From Seohaeicola saemankumensis (GTDB lineage: Bacteria; Pseudomonadota; Alphaproteobacteria; Rhodobacterales; Rhodobacteraceae), in the NCBI RefSeq assembly GCF_042678485.1, contig NZ_JBHTKR010000005.1, positions 310,001-374,000 on the forward strand: 64,000 nt of DNA, given 5' to 3'. The notes under the pieces were generated by a model. It was not told where the DNA came from. It did not search any database and worked only from the letters and a program-made list of their open reading frames with translations. This document shows, one piece after another, positions 57,713 through 64,000 of this stretch. A program made the position numbers and the translations under genes. How positions within the stretch are numbered: position 1 is the stretch's first letter; each line of letters opens with the position of its first letter.

Positions 57713-58597
57713 TCAATCCCGCAGGGCCAGCGTGTGCTCTCGTAGCCAGGCCATGAACGCGCGCGGGTCGCGGCCACGGTGATCGGCTTCTTCGGGCGAT
57801 ATGGGATGACCGATGACGGGTGCCTGCGGCTTGTCGAAGGCATGCACGACTTCATGCAGCAAAAGACCCTGGCGCAAGACCGGCGAAATGCGGTTGGCAA
57901 TCTGGTACCAGCGCGAATTCGACCCCGGGAAATAGCAGGGCACCACAGTCGCCCCGGAGCGCCGGATCATCTTTGCCGTGAAGACATTCCATTCCGCTTC
58001 TATCGCGGGGCCGAACATCGTTTTAGACGTCGCCACCACGCCCGAGGGGAATAGCGCGATCAATCCGCCCTGCCCCAGGTGATCCATCGCGGCATTTCGC
58101 ATCTCGATCATCTTGCGCTGGGCATCGGGTTCATGCGGGAACGGAACCGGGATCATGTAGCTTGCGGCACTTTCGTCGATTCCCGTCAGCAAGGACCGCG
58201 TCAGGATTCTGTAGTCGTTGCGGACCCGGCCGATCAGATCGGCCAGGATCATGCCATCCACCAGACCATGCGGATGATTGGCCACGAACACGACCGGCCC
58301 TTCAGCCGGAATGCGCGCCAGCTGTTCGGCAGGGGTCAGCAGGTCGATACCCATGACGTCCATCGTTGCCGGCCAGAAGGCTTGACCGCTTGGCGCGCCG
58401 CGACGTTCGAATTCCTTGACACGCCGGATGATGCTGATCTTGCCGGTCATCCATTCCATCATGCGGATGATGGTCCCGTGCATCGGGCTGTCGAACGTAT
58501 TCGAATAGGTCAGGCTGCCACGGTCATAGACAGGCTGATGGGGCGCAGCAGTGCCGTCATGCTCCGTTGCTGGGCTATGTTCTTGAATATCGACCAC
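57713..58597 (-). CDS. 1-acylglycerol-phosphate-type acyltransferase (PlsC/OlsB-like)
   Basis: 294 residues. The acceptor motif N-H-P-H-G-L-V-D-G is the variant seen in hemolysin-like/OlsB-like acyltransferases, and F-P-S-G-V follows at the expected spacing. Such enzymes acylate glycerophosphate or ornithine lipids at the inner membrane. The GTG at 58597 is used as start. It is the first gene in a run that continues away from the ptsH stop, 42 nt downstream of it. The acyl acceptor is not known. Confidence 0.82.
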   Translation of the reverse strand: MVDIQEHSPATEHDGTAAPHQPVYDRGSLTYSNTFDSPMHGTIIRMMEWMTGKISIIRRVKEFERRGAPSGQAFWPATMDVMGIDLLTPAEQLARIPAEGPVVFVANHPHGLVDGMILADLIGRVRNDYRILTRSLLTGIDESAASYMIPVPFPHEPDAQRKMIEMRNAAMDHLGQGGLIALFPSGVVATSKTMFGPAIEAEWNVFTAKMIRRSGATVVPCYFPGSNSRWYQIANRISPVLRQGLLLHEVVHAFDKPQAPVIGHPISPEEADHRGRDPRAFMAWLREHTLALRD

Positions 58598-58639
58598 CTC
58601 GATCTCGCTGTCGTGCCGTCTTACGTTGCCAGGGCCGGC

Positions 58640-58918
58640 CTACATGCCTTCGCCGAACCTGTCGGCCACAAGGGCCTCAAGGGCGTCGGCAAGGGCCCCG
58701 GCATCCGGGCCGCTGGTCTGAACCTCAATAGTGGTTCCTTTCGATGCTGCCAACATCAAAAGCCCCATGATGCTGTCACCCGAGGCGCTGAGCCCCTCGC
58801 GGCTGACCTCGGCCGTGGCGTCGAAGCCTTCCACGACTTCGACCAGTTTGGCCGACGCGCGTGCGTGAAGACCCTTTTCATTTATGATCTTCAGGCGGCG
58901 ATGCACTGTTTCCGTCAT
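58640..58918 (-). CDS. ptsH: HPr-family phosphocarrier protein
   Basis: 92 residues. Active-site G-L-H-A-R with His18, and the regulatory-serine block S-G-D-S-I-M-G with Ser49, which corresponds to Ser46 of Gram-positive HPr and is the target of HprK. It lacks sugar-specific partners in this window, so it belongs to the regulatory PTS branch of alphaproteobacteria. Its start overlaps the EIIA stop by 4 nt, suggesting equal production. Confidence 0.94.
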   Translation of the reverse strand: MTETVHRRLKIINEKGLHARASAKLVEVVEGFDATAEVSREGLSASGDSIMGLLMLAASKGTTIEVQTSGPDAGALADALEALVADRFGEGM

Positions 58919-59319
58919 GGTTGTTCCAGGTCCGACGTTATGTTTTGCGTGTCAATGTACTTGCGCCCCGCTTCCAGCGCATGGCGCACGGCATCAGCTA
59001 TCGGCAGATGGCGGCTTTTCGCCAGCTTGATCAGCATGGGAAGATTGGCGCCGTATAGAATGCGCCGGTCATCCGGGGCGCAGGCGCGCAAGGACAGATT
59101 GCTGGGCGAGCCGCCAAACATGTCCGTCACAACCACGACACCGCTGCCGGTGTCCACCGCATCGGCGGCTTCCATGATTTCCTGCTGTTTCTGGGCGCGG
59201 TCGTGATCAGCCTCGATCGAGATGGCAAGAATACCCTTTTGCTTGCCGACGACATGCTCGACTGCGGCAAGATATTCCTTGGCCAGACCACCATGGGCGA
59301 CGATCACGATACCGATCAC
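58915..59319 (-). CDS. PTS EIIA component, mannose type
   Basis: 134 residues of the EIIA(Man) fold. His9 in I-V-I-V-A-H-G is the phosphorylation site, and D-M-F-G-G-S-P follows the central strand. No EIIB or EIIC genes lie nearby, so the protein is probably a regulator rather than a sugar transporter. The start is GTG at 59319. It lies between rapZ and ptsH, overlapping ptsH by 4 nt. Confidence 0.92.
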   Translation of the reverse strand: MIGIVIVAHGGLAKEYLAAVEHVVGKQKGILAISIEADHDRAQKQQEIMEAADAVDTGSGVVVVTDMFGGSPSNLSLRACAPDDRRILYGANLPMLIKLAKSRHLPIADAVRHALEAGRKYIDTQNITSDLEQP

Positions 59320-59331
59320 TGATGTTTTCCC

Positions 59332-60285
59332 TCACACCGATGTTGCGCCGGCCACGGGCCGGTTTGCTGGCAACGAGGCATTGCGTCGCTCCAGTTCGCG
59401 ATGCCTTATTGACACTTGCCAGCCTTCCTTAGCAAGGGCCAAGGCCAGCTTTTCGGTCATGGCCACGGACCTGTGCTGGCCCCCGGTGCAGCCGAAACCG
59501 ATTGCGAAATGGGATTTTCCTTCGTCCTTGTAGGCTGGAAGCAGCAAAAGCATCAGGTCAAGCACCTTGGCAAAAAATGCCTCTTCGCGCGGATCGCCGG
59601 CAATATGGGCCGCCACTTGGGGATCGCGCCCGTCCAGGGCGCGCAGGCTTTCTTCCCAATAGGGGTTCCGCAGGAAGCGGCAATCGATGACCATATCCAT
59701 ACCGCGCGGCATGCCCCGCTTGTAGGAAAAGGAATTGATCGTGACCGCAAGATGCGGCCCGCCGCCCCCGGTGAACATGCGCTCGATCTCGGCGCGCAAT
59801 TCATGCGGGGTCAGATCCGACGTGTCGATCAGGATATCGGCCCGTGCGCGGATCGGCCCCAAGAGGTCAAGCTCGCGCGCGATGCCGATCTCGGGGCTTT
59901 CCGCGGGCGCCATCGGGTGACGGCGCCGCGTTTCGGAATAACGCCGTTCCAGAACCTCTGCCCGGCTATCAAGGTAAAGCAGCGCAGGCACGAAACCGGG
60001 GGTCAGGCCAAGCCTGTCGATCGTTTCGATCAGGGCATTGGTGGAAAAGTCTCGGTTGCGCACATCGATACCCAGGGCCAGGGGGCGGCTGATCGGCGGG
60101 CCGTCCAGCAGGCGCGGCAGCATCGACAAGGGCAGGTTGTCGATCGCCTCGAAGCCCGAATCCTCCAGCGCGTTGATCGCGGTTGATCGTCCGGCACCGG
60201 AAGGACCGGTCACCAGAACCACGCGCTGCCCCGGATTGGCCGGTTGCGGGTCTTTTTGCGTCGTCTGTGCCGTCTTGACGGTCAT
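59332..60285 (-). CDS. rapZ: RNase adapter RapZ/YvcJ-family nucleotide-binding protein
   Basis: 317 residues. The P-loop GPSGAGRS is at 27-34, followed by the RapZ hallmarks G-F-E-A-I-D-N-L-P, D-x-R-x-R-x-F-like I-D-V-R-N-R-D-F, and the C-terminal G-C-T-G-G-Q-H-R-S-V. In enterics RapZ hands glmZ to RNase E; in alphaproteobacteria the role is less clear but the gene is conserved in the same hprK-pts position. Start ATG 60285. Confidence 0.93.
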   Translation of the reverse strand: MTVKTAQTTQKDPQPANPGQRVVLVTGPSGAGRSTAINALEDSGFEAIDNLPLSMLPRLLDGPPISRPLALGIDVRNRDFSTNALIETIDRLGLTPGFVPALLYLDSRAEVLERRYSETRRRHPMAPAESPEIGIARELDLLGPIRARADILIDTSDLTPHELRAEIERMFTGGGGPHLAVTINSFSYKRGMPRGMDMVIDCRFLRNPYWEESLRALDGRDPQVAAHIAGDPREEAFFAKVLDLMLLLLPAYKDEGKSHFAIGFGCTGGQHRSVAMTEKLALALAKEGWQVSIRHRELERRNASLPANRPVAGATSV

Positions 60286-60302
60286 GTTGGTTCGCCTTTC
60301 GC

Positions 60303-60776
60303 CTAGGCCACACGCCCTGCAACAAGATATTGCAGAATTCCGGCAGGAAAAGCGGGTGTCTCGACCCTGTGAAGAAGCGGCAGGGCTATACCCAGAATCT
60401 CGGCTGTCCGAAAGGGCGGCAGGCGCGCCTCCTCGGTCCGGTCGAGATCCACGATCAGGCCGATTCGACAGGGTCCGACCGCCGCAGCGCCCAGGATACC
60501 GATCCCGCGCGCCTCGATCCGGCCGCGCAGCACGTCGGGCGCATCCGCAACGATCTGGCCTCCTTCGGCGCCGTGATCCTCCCGCCAGATGCAGGTGCGA
60601 TCATCCGCGACAAGCCCGGCGCCAAGCGCCATCAGGTGCAGCGCCAGCGATGACTTGCCCTGCCCGGACGCACCTTTGATCAGAACACCGGCACCATGCA
60701 GGGCAACCGTGGTGGCATGCAGGACGAGCCGTGTATCGCTACCGGCTGGTCCGGCATCCTGCCGATGCTCCTGCAT
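60303..60776 (-). CDS. hprK: short HPr kinase/phosphorylase (C-terminal domain only)
   Basis: 157 residues. It has the P-loop G-A-S-G-Q-G-K-S (35-42) and the HprK signature G-R-I-E-A-R-G-I-G-I-L, but no N-terminal domain, so it is about half the length of Gram-positive HprK. This truncated form is usual in alphaproteobacteria. It phosphorylates HPr on serine (Ser49 here). ATG 60776 lies one base after the chvG stop, which overrides the longer TTG frame. Cotranscribed with chvG and rapZ. Confidence 0.92.
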   Translation of the reverse strand: MQEHRQDAGPAGSDTRLVLHATTVALHGAGVLIKGASGQGKSSLALHLMALGAGLVADDRTCIWREDHGAEGGQIVADAPDVLRGRIEARGIGILGAAAVGPCRIGLIVDLDRTEEARLPPFRTAEILGIALPLLHRVETPAFPAGILQYLVAGRVA

Positions 60777-60777
60777 C

Positions 60778-62481
60778 TCAGACTGGCAGGCCCACGACAA
60801 AACGCGCGCCTAGCGGTTCGGATGTCGGATCCGCATCTGTGGGGCGGATGTTCTCTGCCCAGATCACGCCGTCATGCGCTTCGACGATCTGCTTGGAAAT
60901 GGCCAACCCAAGACCCGAATTGTTGCCGAACTGGCCTGCGGGCCGTTCCGAATAGAAACGCTTGAAGACTTTCGTCAGCGCCTCTTCGGGGATGCCGGGG
61001 CCGGTATCCTCGACCACGACAAGAACACGGTTCTCGCGTTGCCGGGCCCAGACACGGATCGCGTCGCCGTCTTCACAAAAGCTGATCGCGTTGGTGATCA
61101 GATTGACGAAAACCTGTGCCAGCCGCGCTTCAAGCCCATGCACGACAATCGGCTCGTCGGGAAGATCGGTGATGAAGTCGATCCCCTGCGAGCGGGCTTC
61201 CTGACCCAGGTAATCCCCCAGATTGCCCAGCATCTTGAGAAGATCGAAGGGCTCCTGTTCTTCCTTGACCAGTTCACTGTCCAGACGGGATGCGTTCGAA
61301 ATATCCGAGACAAGGCGATCCAGCCGGCGCACGTCATGTTCGATCACGTCCAGCAGCTTTTCCCGCTGATCGTCGCGCTTGGCGACACGCAATGTCCCCA
61401 CCGCCGACCGCAGCGATGCCAGCGGGTTCTTGATCTCATGGGCCACATCCGCGGCAAACTGCTCGTTCCCGTCGATACGGTCATAAAGCGCCGAGACCAT
61501 CCCGCGCAGCGCGCCCGACAGGCGCCCGATCTCGTCGGGGCGTGCGGTCATGTCCGGGATCCGGATGCGTCCGTTGGCGGCCTTGCGACGGTCGCGGTCG
61601 CGCCCAATCTCGGCTGCGGCCGCCAGATCGGAAATCGGATTGGCGATGGTCGAGGCAAGAACGATGCTCAGCCCGATCGATACCAGCGTCGCGATCAGGA
61701 ACATCTGCAACACGCGTTCCCGCTCGACACGCACCAGTGTGTCGATCTCGCCACCCGCGTTGACCAGGGCGACGGCCCCGAAGGGTTTTCCATCCTTGAT
61801 GACCGGGCTTGCCACGGTAAACGTCGTCGTCCCGCTGACGTCTTGCGCCGTGCTGAAGGTTGTGCCGTTGGCCAGCGCCAGTTCAACCTGGGCGCGCGCC
61901 AGCTGCTCATGGGTCAGCCCGGGCTTGTCCTCACCGAAAGGCGTCAATCCGGCCACGCCAGACCACAGCCAGGACAGGAAATCGACGATGATGGTCGGCT
62001 CTTCGCGCACCTTGCCGCCCGATTGCAGGATACCTGCACCGGTTCCCTGGCTCAAAAGGGTGCCCGCCGGATCGAAGACGAAGACTTCAAGACCGCTACG
62101 CAGGTCCAGCGCGTTGATCGTAGAGGCCGCATTCGCGCCCACATCCCCTGCCAGGCCGGTTGCGGCCTGCACTTCGAAGACGCTTGCGATCAGCTCTGCC
62201 TCGCCCAGAAGGCTGTTGATGCGCTGCACCGCCAACGGCTCCCGAGAGGAGTTCATCAGCAGGATACCCGCCACCAGGATGTTCAGGGCCACAAGATTGA
62301 ACGTAATGATCTTGCGGGTCAGCGGAGAGTCCTTGAGTGAGAACAAACCCCGCCGCTCGCGCCGGTGACGCAACTCCCCCTGGCCAATGGCATCCGGGGC
62401 GACGAAATCGTCACCCAGAATGACATCACCGTCCCGACGGGGCGTCGCGTCGCGCAAGCTGATCCTTTCTGCGAGTGCCAT
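60778..62481 (-). CDS. chvG: sensor histidine kinase ChvG
   Basis: 567 residues. A cytoplasmic N-terminus is followed by one membrane span (about 58-78), a periplasmic sensor (to about 257), a second span (258-280), HAMP, the phosphoacceptor H-E-I-K-N-P-L with His348, and a HATPase domain (G-P-G-I-P and G-L-G-L-A). ChvG/ExoS responds to acid or envelope stress in rhizobia. The ATG overlaps the chvI stop by one base, and hprK follows at one base. Confidence 0.94.
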   Translation of the reverse strand: MALAERISLRDATPRRDGDVILGDDFVAPDAIGQGELRHRRERRGLFSLKDSPLTRKIITFNLVALNILVAGILLMNSSREPLAVQRINSLLGEAELIASVFEVQAATGLAGDVGANAASTINALDLRSGLEVFVFDPAGTLLSQGTGAGILQSGGKVREEPTIIVDFLSWLWSGVAGLTPFGEDKPGLTHEQLARAQVELALANGTTFSTAQDVSGTTTFTVASPVIKDGKPFGAVALVNAGGEIDTLVRVERERVLQMFLIATLVSIGLSIVLASTIANPISDLAAAAEIGRDRDRRKAANGRIRIPDMTARPDEIGRLSGALRGMVSALYDRIDGNEQFAADVAHEIKNPLASLRSAVGTLRVAKRDDQREKLLDVIEHDVRRLDRLVSDISNASRLDSELVKEEQEPFDLLKMLGNLGDYLGQEARSQGIDFITDLPDEPIVVHGLEARLAQVFVNLITNAISFCEDGDAIRVWARQRENRVLVVVEDTGPGIPEEALTKVFKRFYSERPAGQFGNNSGLGLAISKQIVEAHDGVIWAENIRPTDADPTSEPLGARFVVGLPV

Positions 62482-63182
62482 TACTCTTCGTTGTATCTGT
62501 AGCCGATACCATACAGGGTCTCGATCGCCGAAAATTCAGGATCTGCCGTCCGCATCTTCTTGCGCAGCCGCTTGATATGGCTGTCGATCGTGCGGTCATC
62601 CACATACACCTGATCATCATAGGCCACGTCCATCAGCTGGTCACGGCTTTTCACGAAACCGGGACGCTGGGCCAGGGCCTGAAGCAACAGGAATTCGGTG
62701 ACCGTCAGCGAAACGTCACGGCCTTTCCAGGTCACGGAATGGCGCAGCGGATCCATCCGCAATTCGCCCCGCTCCATCACCTTGGTTTCCTCGGTATCCC
62801 CGACAATGTCACCGGCGACGGCATCCTGCCGGCGCAGAAGGGCGCGGATACGCTCTACCAGAAGGCGTTGCGAAAAGGGTTTCTTGACGTAGTCATCGGC
62901 CCCCATCCGAAGGCCCAGCACTTCGTCGATCTCATCATCCTTGGAGGTCAGGAAAATGACCGGCATCGAGGTCTTCTGGCGCAACCGCTGCAGAAGATCC
63001 ATCCCGTCCATGCGTGGCATCTTGATGTCCAGCACGGCCATATCGGGCAATTGCTTGTTGAATGCATCGAGGGCGGATTGCCCATCGTTATAGGTTTCGA
63101 CTTCAAATCCCTCGGCCTCGAGGGTCATGGCAACCGATGTCAGAATATTCCTGTCATCGTCCACAAGGGCGATTTTTGACAT
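62481..63182 (-). CDS. chvI: response regulator ChvI
   Basis: 233 residues. The receiver domain has the acidic pocket D-D-D (8-10), phosphoacceptor Asp52 in A-V-L-D-I-K-M-P, and Lys in K-K-P-F. The OmpR/PhoB-type DNA-binding domain follows, with the wing around G-I-G-Y-R-Y. Works with ChvG. Divergent from pckA, 373 nt away; the shared spacer is the only long non-coding stretch on this side of the window. Confidence 0.95.
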   Translation of the reverse strand: MSKIALVDDDRNILTSVAMTLEAEGFEVETYNDGQSALDAFNKQLPDMAVLDIKMPRMDGMDLLQRLRQKTSMPVIFLTSKDDEIDEVLGLRMGADDYVKKPFSQRLLVERIRALLRRQDAVAGDIVGDTEETKVMERGELRMDPLRHSVTWKGRDVSLTVTEFLLLQALAQRPGFVKSRDQLMDVAYDDQVYVDDRTIDSHIKRLRKKMRTADPEFSAIETLYGIGYRYNEE

Positions 63183-63376
63183 GGCGGATTTCCTTGTACT
63201 GCTCGTTACGCCTGATTTTTTCCTTAATTCATCGCCCTTTTGGTCTTTGCAATCAATCCCTAACTGCGAATCGGGTCCAAGCTGTGTCTCATTTGATCAC
63301 AAAATAACAAAGCAATGGCTAAATTGCATCAGTTACAGTTTCGGCTGCAGCGACAGTCAAACGGGGATTTCCGCCA

Positions 63377-63414
63377 TGGTTGCGCTAACCTGCGATTGGT
63401 TGCGCTAACTGCGA
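63377..63414. promoter_or_regulatory. tandem operator-like repeats ahead of pckA
   Basis: TGGTTGCGCTAAC occurs at 63377-63389 and again at 63397-63409, each followed by TGCGA. The start-to-start distance is 20 bp, two helical turns. The first copy reads GGTT-5 nt-AACC, a small inverted repeat. It lies in the 373-nt chvI-pckA gap, 142 nt ahead of the pckA ATG. Apart from this pair and an AT-rich stretch, that gap shows no gene or terminator I can identify. Confidence 0.6.
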
Positions 63415-63555
63415 AAAACCCTTCTGTTACTCTATCGGACCATCATGTTAAGAGGCGTGGCATCGGCCCCGGTAGAGGCCGGAATGACGGGCATTTGCCC
63501 GCAAGACGTGAACACGGGACCGCCGCCCCAAGCGCGGCTACAGGAGTTTGGCAAT

Positions 63556-64000
63556 ATGGCATTTGGACGGGTAAACCCGCAATTCCGGCTTGAAGATCAA
63601 GGGATCAGCGGGCTGGGCAATGTCTTTTACAACCTTATGGAGCCTGCGCTGATCGAATCGGCGCTTAAAAATGGCGAGGGCACGCTGGGCAACGGCGGCG
63701 CTTTCCTTGTGACCACCGGCAAGTTCACGGGCCGCTCGCCCAAGGACAAGCACGTGGTTCGCACCGCATCGGTCGAAGACAGCATCTGGTGGGAAAACAA
63801 CGCCGCCATGTCGCCCGAAGGCTTTGACGCGCTCCATGCCGACATGCTTGAGCACATGAAGGGCGGCACCTATTACGTGCAGGATCTTGTTGCCGGCGCC
63901 GACCCGGAGCTGGCGATCAACGTGCGTATGGTGACAGAGCTTGCCTGGCACGGCCTGTTCATCCGGCATCTGCTGCGCCGCCCCGAGCGCGAAGCGCTGG
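63556..64000 (+). CDS. pckA: phosphoenolpyruvate carboxykinase (ATP), N-terminal part
   Basis: 148 residues are visible before the window ends. The start M-A-F-G-R-V-N-P-Q-F, T-G-K-F-T-G-R-S-P-K-D-K-H and W-W-E-N-N are typical of ATP-dependent PckA, which converts oxaloacetate and ATP to phosphoenolpyruvate for gluconeogenesis. AGGAG at 63542-63546 supports ATG 63556. Divergent placement opposite chvI is the classic alphaproteobacterial arrangement and links carbon flux to the ChvIG/HprK circuit. Confidence 0.95.
   Translation, partial: MAFGRVNPQFRLEDQGISGLGNVFYNLMEPALIESALKNGEGTLGNGGAFLVTTGKFTGRSPKDKHVVRTASVEDSIWWENNAAMSPEGFDALHADMLEHMKGGTYYVQDLVAGADPELAINVRMVTELAWHGLFIRHLLRRPEREAL

Overview
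The window looks like the chromosome of an alphaproteobacterium of the Rhodobacterales (Rhodobacteraceae, roseobacter-type). The grounds are the bztABCD amino-acid transporter, an ATP12-type F1 chaperone, the pckA-chvI-chvG-hprK-rapZ-EIIA-HPr order, a zinc-independent long S14, the etfBA/hbd neighbourhood and the general GC-rich codon use. The genus cannot be fixed from this sequence. Most genes lie on the minus strand, so operons read from high to low coordinates.

Layout. 1-152 is the tail of a SixA-like phosphatase. 210-4874 is a complete glutamate/glutamine/aspartate/asparagine-type ABC transporter (bztABCD). 5070-10656 is a tightly packed, partly 4-nt-overlapping minus-strand run: degQ-like protease, rarA, crcB, RluA-type pseudouridine synthase, HAD phosphatase, ATP12. 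10795-29662 is the str-S10-spc-alpha translation supercluster: rpsL, rpsG, fusA, tuf1, rpsJ through rplP, rpmC through secY-adk, and rpsM-rpsK-rpoA-rplQ. It closes at a clear terminator. A DMT-family permease (29970-30878) separates it from rpoC. 30998-43302 is the rpoC-rpoB-rplL-rplJ-rplA-rplK-nusG-secE-tRNA-Trp cluster. Upstream of it sit an SGNH-like/GSCFA gene pair and a second EF-Tu gene, tuf2, whose coding region appears identical to tuf1.

46616-58597 is a mixed housekeeping and accessory stretch: a lipoprotein, a cytochrome P450, parC, an SH3 protein, an SDR, a small twin-membrane-span protein, a PduO-type cobalamin adenosyltransferase, etfB-etfA, a roseobacter-type protein resembling DUF6473, a 3-hydroxybutyryl-CoA dehydrogenase and an acyltransferase. 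58640-64000 is the regulatory 'incomplete PTS' locus: HPr, EIIA(Man-type), RapZ, short HprK, ChvG/ChvI, and divergently the start of pckA.

The translation and transcription machinery is organised in long co-directional blocks, and the spacers carry most of the unexpected signal. There is a terminator plus a consensus-spaced promoter between rplP and rpmC, a 13-bp perfect hairpin between rplW and rplB, three consecutive hairpins between rplL and rpoB, two perfect palindromes ahead of rplK, and a palindrome upstream of the str promoter. I did not find an obviously new multi-gene defence or mobile system; no IS element, prophage or CRISPR is visible. The least understood coding content is the GSCFA/SGNH pair next to tuf2 and the DUF6473-like protein next to etfA. 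All motif and hairpin calls were made by eye, without a search tool.
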